NCBI GenBank assembly: GCA_963799455.1
Contig: CAWCXF010000008.1
Span: forward strand, 1,116,001-1,180,000
Direction: 5' to 3'
Length of the DNA: 64,000 bases
Source of the DNA: CAWCXF01 sp963799455
Lineage (GTDB): Bacteria > Pseudomonadota > Alphaproteobacteria > Rhodobacterales > Rhodobacteraceae
The notes under the pieces are model-generated. The model saw only the letters and a program-made list of their open reading frames with translations, made no database searches and was not told the origin of the DNA. Made by a program: the position numbers and the translations under genes. Shown here piece after piece: positions 38,792 to 46,994 of this stretch. Position 1 is the stretch's first letter, and every line of letters starts with the position of its first letter.

Positions 38792-39136
38792 ATGCGGATC
38801 GAGACGCGGCCCGGGCCCGACGCCCTGATCGCCCAGGTCGCGGAGGCGCGCATCGACGCGGCCTGCGCGATCCAGTTCAAGGATGCCATGCGCGAGGCCA
38901 CCGCGGGGGGCGAGGGCCGCGTGGTGCTCGACCTCTCGAGCGTCGAGTTCATCGATTCGAGCGGGCTGGGCGCGATCGTCGCGGTGATGAAGATGCTGGC
39001 GCCCGAGCGCCGGCTCGACCTCGCCGCGCCCATGCCCAACGTCCAGCGCGTGCTGCGGCTGACGCGCATGGACTCCGTGTTCGCCATCCATGCCGACGCC
39101 GAGGCGGGCGCACGGGAGATGGTCGATGCTCGCTGA
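38792..39136 (+). CDS. STAS-domain anti-sigma factor antagonist
   Basis: A 114-residue SpoIIAA/RsbV-like protein. The STAS core reads RVVLDLSSVEFIDSSGLGAI, where the Ser of DSSGLGA is the site that a partner kinase phosphorylates. A GAAGAGG ribosome site precedes the ATG. Its stop overlaps the next gene's start by 11 bases. In this partner-switching arrangement the unphosphorylated protein binds the anti-sigma kinase; no sigma factor gene is nearby. Confidence 0.9.
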   Translation: MRIETRPGPDALIAQVAEARIDAACAIQFKDAMREATAGGEGRVVLDLSSVEFIDSSGLGAIVAVMKMLAPERRLDLAAPMPNVQRVLRLTRMDSVFAIHADAEAGAREMVDAR

Positions 39137-39632
39137 CGCCGAGGCCCCCCTGGCGGCGGCGGCCCCGCCCGCCGGGGGCCGGGCGCGCGGGAGCGTCGAG
39201 GTGCGGATGATCTTCCCCTCGGACCCGCTCGCGGTGCGCTCGGCGCTGGGGGGCGTGCTCCAGGGGCTGTCCTACCTCAACCTGTCGCCCGACCTGCGCG
39301 GCACGCTGGAGCTGGTGCTGGCCGAGGCGCTCAACAACGTCGTCGAGCACGCCCATGGCGGGCGCGGCGACGGCGCCATCGAGGTCCGCGTCGCCCACGA
39401 CGCGGCGCGCGACGCGCCGACGCTGCTGTGCGAGCTGATCGACGACGGGGCGCCGATGCCCGGCGACGGGCTGCCGATGCCGCCCATGCCCGACGCCGCC
39501 GACCTGCCCGAGGGCGGCTTCGGCTGGCTCTTGATCCGCGAGCTCGCGCGCGACGTGGACTACGAGCGCTGCGGCGAGCGCAACCGCCTGAGCTTCCGCC
39601 TCGACGCCGGCGCGGAGGCCTGCAAGGCCTGA
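39126..39632 (+). CDS. RsbW/SpoIIAB-type anti-sigma kinase (HATPase)
   Basis: A 168-residue GHKL-fold Ser kinase. The N-box appears as LVLAEALNNVVEHAHGG, the G1 region as ELIDDGAPMPGDG and the G2 region as GGFGWLLIRELARDV, giving a complete ATP-binding site. Downstream RNRLSFRLD completes the domain. The ATG at 39126 overlaps the STAS gene. It is likely to phosphorylate the STAS protein and sequester a sigma factor or other target encoded elsewhere. Confidence 0.9.
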   Translation: MLADAEAPLAAAAPPAGGRARGSVEVRMIFPSDPLAVRSALGGVLQGLSYLNLSPDLRGTLELVLAEALNNVVEHAHGGRGDGAIEVRVAHDAARDAPTLLCELIDDGAPMPGDGLPMPPMPDAADLPEGGFGWLLIRELARDVDYERCGERNRLSFRLDAGAEACKA

Positions 39633-39696
39633 GGGCCCCCTGGGCAAGCCCGTGCGCGCGCCCTATCGTGCGCGCGCACGGGACCGGGGGGGCGCG

Positions 39697-41316
39697 ATGA
39701 GGGACTTCCAGAGACCGGGGCGCTCGACCGTCCACGCGGCGGGCGGGCTCTGCGCCACCTCGCACCCGCTGGCGGCCAAGGCCGCGCTCGACCTGCTGGA
39801 GGCGGGCGGCAACGCCGCCGACGCGGCGATCGGCGCCGCCGTCCTGCTGGGGATCTGCGAGCCGCAGATGACCGGGATCGGCGGCGACGCCTTCGCGCTC
39901 GTCAAGCCCGCGGGCGAGGAGCGCATCGTCGCGCTCAACGGCTCGGGCCGGGCGCCCGAGGGCCTCGACGCGGAGGCGCTGCGCGCGGCGGGCCATGCCG
40001 CGATGCCGACCGACGAGGCCGCCGCCGTCACCGTGCCGGGCGCGGTGGACGCCTTCTGCCGGCTGTCGGCCGACTGGGGGCGGCTCGGCCTGGGCCCGGT
40101 CCTCGCGCCCGCGATCCGCTACGCCGAGACGGGCGTGCCAGTGGCGCCGCGCACGGCCTTCGACTGGGCGCTCGCGGCCGGCCGCCTCCGGGGCGCCGCG
40201 CGCGACGCCTACCTTCTGGGCGGCGCCGCCCCCCGCCCCGGCCAGGTGTTCCGCGCGCCGCGCCAGGCCGAGGTGCTGCGGCGCGTGGTCGAGCGGGGCC
40301 GCGCGGGCTTCTACGAGGGCGAGGTGGCCGCCGACATCGCGGCCTCGCTGCGCGCCTCGGGCGGAACCCATGTCGAGGCCGACCTCGCCACGACGGAATG
40401 CAGCTACGGCGAGCCGATCGCGGGCGCGCTCGACGATTGCGAGCTGGTCGAGCACCCGCCGAACGGCCAGGGCGCGACGGCGATCCTGATGGCCGCGATC
40501 CTCGCGCATCACGACCTCGGCCCCGACCCGCTCTCGGCGCGGCGCGCGCATCTGGAGGCGGAGGCGGCCCGGCTCGCCTACGACGCGCGCGATCGCTTCG
40601 TCGCAGACCCCGAGCGCATGACGCGGCTCGACCACATGCTCGCGCTCGGGACGGCCGAACGGCTGGCCGCGCTGATCGACCCCGCCCGCGCGATGGCCGA
40701 CGCGCGCGCGGCCGCCGACGCCGTGCATGGGCCGCCCGCCCGCCGCGAGCCCGCGCTCGCCCATCCGCACCGCGAGACGGTCTACCTCACCGTGATCGAC
40801 CGCGACCGGATGGCGGTGTCGCTGATCTACTCGATCTACCACGCCTTCGGGTCGGGGCTGGCCACCGAGCGGTTCGGGATCCTGCTCCAGAACCGCGGCG
40901 CGGGCTTCACGCTGGAGCCCGGCCACCCCAACGAGGCCGCGGGCGGCCGGCGGCCCCTGCACACCATCATCCCCGCGATGCTGCGCCGGGACGGGCGGTT
41001 CCTGGCCTCCTTCGGGGTGATGGGCGGGGCCTACCAGCCGGCGGGCCACGTCCGGGTGGCGGGCAACATGACGCGGTTCGGGATGGATCCGCAGGAGGCG
41101 ATCGACGCCCCGCGCAGCTTCCCCGACGGCGCGGCGCTGATGGTCGAGCGCGGCTACCCCGAGCCCGTGCGCGTCGAGCTCACGGCCATGGGCCACCGCG
41201 TCGCGATCCCAGAGGCCCCGCTCGGCGGCGCGCAGATGGCGATGCTCGACGAGGCGACCGGCACGCTGGTCGGCGCGTCGGACCCCCGCAAGGACGGCTG
41301 CGCGCTGGGCTCCTGA
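39697..41316 (+). CDS. Gamma-glutamyltransferase-family protein
   Basis: A 539-residue Ntn-hydrolase-fold protein. It has GGLCATSHPLAAKAALDLLEAGGNAADAAIG and GGDAFALV (large subunit), NGQGATAILMAA and, at the autoprocessing site, HRETVYLTVIDRDRMAVSLI, where Thr in ETVYLTVID fits the nucleophile; later RPLHTIIPAMLRRDGR and GVMGGAYQPAGH. No signal peptide is seen, unlike periplasmic Ggt. Such cytoplasmic homologues are often of unknown substrate. The ATG at 39697 has a GGGGGG region upstream. The frame is intact. Confidence 0.85.
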   Translation: MRDFQRPGRSTVHAAGGLCATSHPLAAKAALDLLEAGGNAADAAIGAAVLLGICEPQMTGIGGDAFALVKPAGEERIVALNGSGRAPEGLDAEALRAAGHAAMPTDEAAAVTVPGAVDAFCRLSADWGRLGLGPVLAPAIRYAETGVPVAPRTAFDWALAAGRLRGAARDAYLLGGAAPRPGQVFRAPRQAEVLRRVVERGRAGFYEGEVAADIAASLRASGGTHVEADLATTECSYGEPIAGALDDCELVEHPPNGQGATAILMAAILAHHDLGPDPLSARRAHLEAEAARLAYDARDRFVADPERMTRLDHMLALGTAERLAALIDPARAMADARAAADAVHGPPARREPALAHPHRETVYLTVIDRDRMAVSLIYSIYHAFGSGLATERFGILLQNRGAGFTLEPGHPNEAAGGRRPLHTIIPAMLRRDGRFLASFGVMGGAYQPAGHVRVAGNMTRFGMDPQEAIDAPRSFPDGAALMVERGYPEPVRVELTAMGHRVAIPEAPLGGAQMAMLDEATGTLVGASDPRKDGCALGS

Positions 41317-41321
41317 CCGCG

Positions 41322-41370
41322 GGGGCTTCGGCCCCTGGTCGCGGGGGTCCGGGGGCACGCATGCCCCCGG
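41322..41370 (+). terminator. Double hairpin between convergent genes
   Basis: First GGGGC-TTCG-GCCCC at 41322-41335 (a UUCG-type loop), then a 22-bp palindrome with arms CCGGGGGCAC at 41349-41370. They lie between the convergent GGT-family and hspQ genes and could stop transcription from both sides. The module resembles the ones at 7047-7093 and 58652-58673. Confidence 0.6.
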
Positions 41371-41382
41371 CCGGCGGAGCCC

Positions 41383-41709
41383 TCAGTTCATCTGCACGTG
41401 CATCGGGTAGACCCCGTCCTCCAGCTCGCCGAACATGTCGTCCATGTCGGGGTGCTCGACGGGCTCGCCGGAGGTGTCGGCGACGAGGTTCTGCTCGGAG
41501 ACGTAGGCGACGTAGTAGCTCTGCTCGTTCTCCGCCAGGAGGTGGTAGAAGGGCTGATCCTTCGCAGGCCGCGCCTCCTCCGGGATGGCGGCATACCACT
41601 CCTCGGTGTTCGAGAAGGTCGGATCGACGTCGAACACCACGCCCCGGAAGGGGTGCTTGCGGTGGCGCACGACCTGCCCCAGAACGTATTTCGCGCGTGT
41701 CTTCAGCAT
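41383..41709 (-). CDS. hspQ: Heat shock protein HspQ
   Basis: A 108-residue protein of the HspQ/YccV family, once described as hemimethylated-DNA binding; in Escherichia coli it acts as a Lon-related specificity factor. The conserved YVLGQVVRHRKHPFRGVVFDVDP, QPFYHLLAENEQSYYVAYVSEQNL and EHPDMDDMF blocks are all present. The length is normal. The start ATG at 41709 is the only good choice. Confidence 0.95.
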   Translation of the reverse strand: MLKTRAKYVLGQVVRHRKHPFRGVVFDVDPTFSNTEEWYAAIPEEARPAKDQPFYHLLAENEQSYYVAYVSEQNLVADTSGEPVEHPDMDDMFGELEDGVYPMHVQMN

Positions 41710-41971
41710 CGGTCCCCGCTCGTCGGCCCAAGGCCCGGCCGGCCCTTCCTACCTATGCCCGGCCGGGCGCGCTGTCCATCCGGACTCCGCCCCAGGGCGG
41801 AAACACACTGTGGATGCGAGGCTCCCCGGCGTCGGCATCCGCGCCGGTCCTCGGGCATGATCGGTCCGGGCGTGATCGGTTCGCCTCGCATCGCGGCGAC
41901 CGCGCCCGCGGCGCCTTCCCCGCGGGTGGCGCGCCCTCTAGGGTGGCCGCAAAAGAAAAGGCGGGCGAGGC

Positions 41972-42556
41972 ATGAGCAGATCCCTCTGTGCGCTGGTGCT
42001 GGTCGTGTTCGTCGCCTCCTGCGTCGGCGGGCCGAGGACCGCGCCGCGCAACCTCGAGAACGCGTGCTCGATCGCGGACGAGCGCCCGAAATACCTCAGC
42101 GCCATGCGCCGCGCCGAGCGGCGCTGGGGCGTGCCGGTGCCGGTGCAGATGGCCGTCATCCACCAGGAATCGAAGTTCGTCGGCGACGCGCGCACGCCGC
42201 ATCGCTTCGCGCTCGGCATCATCCCGCTGGGCCGGCAGAGCTCGGCCTACGGCTACGCCCAGGCGCTCGATGCGACCTGGGACGAGTATCGCGCCGAGAC
42301 CGGCCGGCGGCGCGCCAAGCGCGACGACATCGGCGACGCCACCGACTTCATGGGCTGGTACATGGACAAGACCACCCGGGGCCTGGGCGTCGCCAAGGGC
42401 AACGCGCGGCTGCAATACCTGGCCTATCACGAGGGGCGCTCGGGCTTCGCGCGCGGCAGCTACCGCCGCAAGGCCTGGCTGATGGATGTCGCCGGCCGGG
42501 TCGAGCAGCGCGCGGTCCGCTACGCGCTCCAGCTCGACGCCTGCGGACGGCGCTAG
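41972..42556 (+). CDS. Lipoprotein lytic transglycosylase (SLT domain)
   Basis: A 194-residue peptidoglycan lytic transglycosylase-like lipoprotein. The signal LVLVVFVASC gives a lipobox (VASC). The SLT core is VPVQMAVIHQESKFVGDART (catalytic Glu in HQESKF), with SSAYGYAQALDATWDEYR and the C-terminal YLAYHEGRSGF typical of the family. It probably sits in the outer membrane facing the periplasm. The spacing to the preceding gene (about 260 bp) holds its promoter, not identified. Confidence 0.9.
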   Translation: MSRSLCALVLVVFVASCVGGPRTAPRNLENACSIADERPKYLSAMRRAERRWGVPVPVQMAVIHQESKFVGDARTPHRFALGIIPLGRQSSAYGYAQALDATWDEYRAETGRRRAKRDDIGDATDFMGWYMDKTTRGLGVAKGNARLQYLAYHEGRSGFARGSYRRKAWLMDVAGRVEQRAVRYALQLDACGRR

Positions 42557-42566
42557 GCGCCCCGGC

Positions 42567-42594
42567 GGCCCCGCCCTGCCCGGCAGAGCGGGCC
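42567..42594. terminator. Possible bidirectional hairpin between convergent genes
   Basis: GGCCCCGCCCTGCC pairs with GGCAGAGCGGGCC with one bulge and wobbles. It lies between the ends of the transglycosylase and lolA genes. No U-run. Confidence 0.35.
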
Positions 42595-43202
42595 TAGCGC
42601 CAGTTGCGCGCCTCCTGGACGATGCTGAAGAGCCGCGCCGGGACCGGCGCGCCGGTCGTCATCTCGCCCAGGATCACCGTCGTCCCCTCGCCGGCGCCGT
42701 TCGTGACCACCCATTGGCGCAGCTGCACGGGGTCGGCGGTGAACACCAGGCGGATGTCGCCGTATTCCGGGTTCTGGGGATCCTGGGCCGTCACGGTGGT
42801 GGTGGTGCCGTCCGAGACCTTGGCCGTCACCATGCGCTCGCGCGTGAGATCCACAGGGTCGGCGAGGATGATCTTGAGCGGCGTGCGCGCGAGCGGATAC
42901 TGCTCGGGCCCGCCCGAGGACTTGCCGTCGAACACCGCGACCTGGCCGCCGCCGGCCATCACGAGCTGGTCGGCGGGCGGGTCGTACTCGAAGCGCACGC
43001 GGCCGGGGCGCTGGATGTAGAGCGTCCCCGTCGAGATCGTGCCGTCGGCGTTGACCTGCGTGAAGTCGGTCTTGGCGGTGCGGAAGGCGTTGAAGTAGGC
43101 GCCGATCTCGGCGAGCGACACCTCGGCCGCGGCCGGCCCCGCGGCGGGCGCCGCCAGGGCCAGGGCGCAGAGCAGCGCCCGGATCATGCGTGCTGGGGTC
43201 AT
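42594..43202 (-). CDS. lolA: Outer-membrane lipoprotein carrier protein LolA
   Basis: A 202-residue periplasmic chaperone that moves lipoproteins from LolCDE to the outer membrane. A signal peptide (LLCALALAAPAAGPAAA) is followed by EVSLAEIGAYFNAFRTAKTD, FTQVNADGTISTGTLYIQRP, RVRFEYDPPADQLVMAGG and VAVFDGKSSGGPEQYPLART, the family pattern. The ATG overlaps the stop of a small upstream ORF (ATGA). It follows ftsK, as in other Rhodobacterales. Confidence 0.95.
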   Translation of the reverse strand: MTPARMIRALLCALALAAPAAGPAAAEVSLAEIGAYFNAFRTAKTDFTQVNADGTISTGTLYIQRPGRVRFEYDPPADQLVMAGGGQVAVFDGKSSGGPEQYPLARTPLKIILADPVDLTRERMVTAKVSDGTTTTVTAQDPQNPEYGDIRLVFTADPVQLRQWVVTNGAGEGTTVILGEMTTGAPVPARLFSIVQEARNWR

Positions 43203-43390
43203 TCGTAGAGCCTACCCTCCGGGCGGCACGGGCGCAGCGCCTCGCCGTTCAACTCGGCGCGAGGCCCGCGCCGGGCGCCGGCCCGCTCCGCCGCCCGGTC
43301 GCCGCGCTCCTCGCCGTCCACCGGCCCGCCTCGTGCCCCCGCCAGCCACGCGGCGGCGTCGAAGGCCCCCCGATCCCCCTGATGCGTCAT
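43199..43390 (-). CDS. Possible small ORF coupled to lolA
   Basis: A 63-codon frame whose stop overlaps the lolA ATG (ATGA), with a GAGGGG ribosome-like site before its ATG at 43390. The product is charged (Arg/Glu/Gly/Ala), ending PCRPEGRLYE, and is not recognised. Its coding status is uncertain. Confidence 0.35.
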   Translation of the reverse strand: MTHQGDRGAFDAAAWLAGARGGPVDGEERGDRAAERAGARRGPRAELNGEALRPCRPEGRLYE

Positions 43391-43683
43391 CAGCCCATTC
43401 CCCTCGCTCGCGTGTCCCCAATGCAACACGACCCGTCCGGGCCGCGTTCCGAGGACGGGGCGCGCCGCCACCCCCATGCGGACGATCACCCCTCGGCCGG
43501 CCCCATCGTCGCCACCGGGGCGACGATTCGGACGCGAGCCCCTCCTCGTGCCTCGATCTGGCGCACCGGGCCTTGCCATCCCATTACAGGCCCAGGTCGT
43601 CTCAAATCAGGCGGGGTTTCCCGATCCCGAAACGCCTCCCGAGCGCGCCCCCTTCCCGTCCAGCCCCCCGCGCGCACCCCCCT
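43391..43683. other. Spacer between small ORF and ftsK repeats
   Basis: No gene. One frame continues the small ORF upstream but lacks a good start or motif. Confidence 0.4.
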
Positions 43684-43785
43684 AAGGCGCCTCCGGCACC
43701 AGCCTCGTCACGGCGCCTCCGGCACATCCTCCCCACGGCGCCCCGGCACATCCTCCCTACGGCGCCTCCGGCACCAGCACGTCGC
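43684..43785. repeat. Imperfect ~25-bp repeats overlapping the ftsK stop
   Basis: Four copies of a unit with core GGCGCCTCCGGCAC; the last copy is the actual 3' end of ftsK (…VPEAP, stop) and the other three lie beyond it in noncoding DNA. The repeat looks like duplication of the ftsK end. Confidence 0.85.
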
Positions 43786-46700
43786 GCTTGCCGACGTGGT
43801 TGGAGGCCGACACCACGCCCTCGTCCTCCATCTGCTCCACGAGCCGCGCGGCCTTGTTGTAGCCGATGCCGAGCTTGCGCTGGATGTAGGAGGTCGAGCA
43901 CTTGCGGTCCTTGGCCACGATCGCCACCGCCTGGTCGTAGAGCGCGTCGTCGCCCCCGCCGCTCCCCGAGAGGCCGAGCACGGCGTCGATGTCGGCCTCG
44001 CCCTCCTCGGGGCCCTCGACCACGGCGCCCACGTATTCGGGCGGCCCCAGCGCCTTGAGATGGGCCACCACCTCCTCGACCTCCTCGTCCGAGACGAACG
44101 GCCCGTGGACGCGGGCGATGCGCGCGCCGCCGGCCATGTGGAGCATGTCGCCCATGCCCAGCAGCTGCTCGGCGCCCTGCTCGCCCAGGATGGTGCGCGA
44201 GTCGATCTTGGAGGTGACCTGGAAGCTGATGCGGGTGGGGAAGTTGGCCTTGATGGTGCCGGTGATGACGTCCACCGACGGGCGCTGCGTCGCCATGATG
44301 AGATGGATGCCGCTCGCCCGCGCCATCTGGGCCAAGCGCTGGATGCAGGCCTCGATCTCCTTGCCCGCGACCATCATCAGGTCGGCCATCTCGTCCACGA
44401 TCACCACGATGTAGGGGATGGCCTCGGGCGTGGTCTCCTCGGTCTCGAACACCGGGTCGCCGGTCTCGTCGTCGAAGCCGGTCTGGACGGTGCGGGTGAA
44501 GGTCTCGCCGCGGCCCAGCGCCTCGCGCACCCGGCCGTTGAAGCCGTCGATGTTCCTGACGCCGAGCTTCGACATCCGCCGGTAGCGCTCCTCCATCTCC
44601 GCCACCACCCATTTGAGCGCGACCACGGCCTTCTTGGGGTCGGTGACGACGGGCGAGAGCAGGTGCGGGATGCCGTCGTAGACGCTGAGCTCCAGCATCT
44701 TCGGGTCGATCATGATGAGCCGGCACTCCTCGGGCGACAGCGTGTAGAGGAGGCTCAGGATCATGGTGTTGATCGCCACCGACTTGCCCGAGCCGGTGGT
44801 GCCCGCGATCAGCAGGTGCGGCATCCGCGCGAGGTCGGCGACGGTCGCGCCGCCGCCGATGTCCTTGCCGAGCGCGAGCGGCAGGCGCATCGAGCCGTCG
44901 AAGCCGCGCGCGGACAGGATCTCGCGCAGCACCACCTTCTCGCGCTTGTCGTTGGGCAGCTCGATGCCGATCACCGAGCGCCCCGGCACGGTCGAGACCC
45001 GCGCCGAGAGCGCCGACATCGAGCGCGCGATGTCGTCCGCGAGCCCGATCACGCGGGACGCCTTGAGGCCCGGCGCGGGCTCCAGCTCGTACATGGTGAC
45101 GACGGGGCCGGGGCGGACCGAGACGATCTCGCCCTTGACGCCGTAGTCCTCCAGCACGCCTTCGAGGAGGCGCGCGTTCTCCTCCAGCGCCTCGTCGGCG
45201 AGGTGGTGGCGCTCGACCGTCGCGGGGTCGGTCAGGAGGCCGAGCGGCGGGCGCTCGTAGGCGGCGGGCAGGGCGGCCGCAGGGCGCGGCGCGCGCCGCC
45301 GGATCGCGGCCGGCTCGCCCCCGCCGGCGGGCACGCCGGCAACGGCCGGACCGCCGGCAGCGGCCGGACCGCCGCCGGCAGCGGCGGCGGCGGCAAGAGG
45401 CGCATCGTCAGGCGCATCGTCGGCATAGGCCTCGACGCCGGGCTCGGCGGCGGGCCGGGCGGCGAGGAACCGCGGCAGGGGGACGGGGCCCCCGACCGGG
45501 ACGGGAGCGGACGCCTCGGACGAGGCGGCGCGCTCGCTCGGGGCGGCGACGACGGCCTCGGCGGCGCGCGGCGAGCCGGCCCCCGGCGCCTCGGGCCGCG
45601 GCGTCCGGGCGGCGGCCAGCTCGGCGCGGAACGCCGCCATCCCCTGGCGGGCGAGGCGCCAGGCCTCCTCGGGGTCCGCGCCCGCGGGATCCCGGGCGCC
45701 GGGGCCATCCGCCGGAGCGAGGCCCCGAGCGAAGGCCCGGTCCGAGGCCGGGGCCGCGGCCACCGCCTCGGGATAGGGCACCGGGCCGACGTTCGGGCGG
45801 GCGACCAAGGGCCCGGATCGGCTCGTCGGCCGGATCGCAGGCTGGATCGCCGGTCGGGTCGCGGGCTGGATCGCTGGCTGGATCGCCGGTCGGGTCGCCG
45901 GTCGGGTCGCGGGCTGGAGCGGCTCCTCGGGCCGGGCGTCGCGGATCGAGCCCGGCCAGGCGGGCGCCCCCGCCGCCTCGGCGGCGCCCTCGGGGACGGG
46001 TCGCGACGCGGGGATCTCGGAGCGGCGCAGGGGCGGGGTGGCGCGCGGGCCCCGGCGCGAGCCTCCTGCCAGGGCCGAGAGGCCCACCAGCCCCGCGAGG
46101 CCCGCGACGATCGTCGAGGAGAGGCGGGCGCCGGCGCGCCCGTGCCGGGCCTCGCCGCCGGCGCCCGCCTCGCCCCCCTCCTCCTCGGCCCCGTCGGACC
46201 CGACGGCCCCATCGGGCCGCGCGCGCCGTTCGGCCCGGGCGACGATCCGGGCCTCGGGCCGGACCTCGGGCCGGACCTCGGCCCGCGCTCCGGCCCGGGC
46301 CCGCGCTCCGGCCCGCACCCGCTCGCCGACCTCCGCCGCGCCGCGGCCCGCGCGCCCGGCCATCCAGGCGTAGGTCAGGATCACGCCGTGCCGCACGAAG
46401 CGCCACGCCCTGCGCAGCTCCGCGCGGGTGGCGCCCGCGGCGTAGAGCCCCAGCGCCAGCGCGGCCCCGCCCGACAGCGCCGCCAGCGCCCTGAGCGCCG
46501 CCAGCGTCGAGAGCGGCAGCGCCGTCAGCAGCGCGCCCAGCGCCGTGTCCCCGAAGAGCCCGCCCAGGCCGAAGCTGTGCCCCCAGCCCGAGCCCGGCAC
46601 CAGCGTCGCCGCGTGCAGCGAGGCGAGCGCCACCGCGAGCGGCGCGAAGGTCAGCCGCGAGACGGCCCGCGCGCGGCCCAGATGCAGCGTCAGACGCACG

Positions 46701-46987
46701 CCCCAGGCGACCAGGATCAGGCCCAGCGCGTAGGCGCCCCCGCCGACGATGACGCGCAGGGGCGAGGCCACCGCGGCGCCGGGCCGGCCGAGCCAGTTCG
46801 ACACCGGCGCGTCGGTCGCCACGAGCCAGCTCGGGTCGGTGGGCGAATAGGACCACATCACGGCCAGCAGCGCGAGGCCGCCCGCCAGGAGCGCGAGCCC
46901 CGCGAGCTCGCGCCCGCGCCGCTCGATCACCGCGGCCGTCTCCTCGTCCAGAATCGGGTCGCGCTGCCGCGCCTGATGATACGCCAT
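43757..46987 (-). CDS. ftsK: DNA translocase FtsK
   Basis: A 1076-residue membrane-anchored DNA pump for chromosome dimer resolution and division. The N-terminus has four membrane spans (ELAGLALLAGGLALLAVMW, VGGGAYALGLILVAWG, LAVALASLHAATL, ALAALSGGAALALGLYAAG regions). A long Pro/Ala/Arg-rich linker follows, holding TRPAIQPAIQP-type repeats. The motor shows Walker A TTGSGKSVAINTM, Walker B IVVIVDEMADLMMVAG and GIHLIMATQRPSVDVITG. The C-terminal gamma winged helix is IVAKDRKCSTSYIQRKLGIG, then YNKAARLVEQMEDEG. The ATG at 46987 has a GAGGTGA site inside the upstream stop region; an ATG at 47002 overlapping the aminotransferase is the alternative. Confidence 0.95.
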   Translation of the reverse strand: MAYHQARQRDPILDEETAAVIERRGRELAGLALLAGGLALLAVMWSYSPTDPSWLVATDAPVSNWLGRPGAAVASPLRVIVGGGAYALGLILVAWGVRLTLHLGRARAVSRLTFAPLAVALASLHAATLVPGSGWGHSFGLGGLFGDTALGALLTALPLSTLAALRALAALSGGAALALGLYAAGATRAELRRAWRFVRHGVILTYAWMAGRAGRGAAEVGERVRAGARARAGARAEVRPEVRPEARIVARAERRARPDGAVGSDGAEEEGGEAGAGGEARHGRAGARLSSTIVAGLAGLVGLSALAGGSRRGPRATPPLRRSEIPASRPVPEGAAEAAGAPAWPGSIRDARPEEPLQPATRPATRPAIQPAIQPATRPAIQPAIRPTSRSGPLVARPNVGPVPYPEAVAAAPASDRAFARGLAPADGPGARDPAGADPEEAWRLARQGMAAFRAELAAARTPRPEAPGAGSPRAAEAVVAAPSERAASSEASAPVPVGGPVPLPRFLAARPAAEPGVEAYADDAPDDAPLAAAAAAGGGPAAAGGPAVAGVPAGGGEPAAIRRRAPRPAAALPAAYERPPLGLLTDPATVERHHLADEALEENARLLEGVLEDYGVKGEIVSVRPGPVVTMYELEPAPGLKASRVIGLADDIARSMSALSARVSTVPGRSVIGIELPNDKREKVVLREILSARGFDGSMRLPLALGKDIGGGATVADLARMPHLLIAGTTGSGKSVAINTMILSLLYTLSPEECRLIMIDPKMLELSVYDGIPHLLSPVVTDPKKAVVALKWVVAEMEERYRRMSKLGVRNIDGFNGRVREALGRGETFTRTVQTGFDDETGDPVFETEETTPEAIPYIVVIVDEMADLMMVAGKEIEACIQRLAQMARASGIHLIMATQRPSVDVITGTIKANFPTRISFQVTSKIDSRTILGEQGAEQLLGMGDMLHMAGGARIARVHGPFVSDEEVEEVVAHLKALGPPEYVGAVVEGPEEGEADIDAVLGLSGSGGGDDALYDQAVAIVAKDRKCSTSYIQRKLGIGYNKAARLVEQMEDEGVVSASNHVGKRDVLVPEAP

Positions 46988-46994
46988 TCTCACC

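Noticed and set aside
39697..41316. Periplasmic Ggt enzyme
   Set aside because: There is no signal peptide at the supported start, so I describe it only as a family member of unknown substrate.
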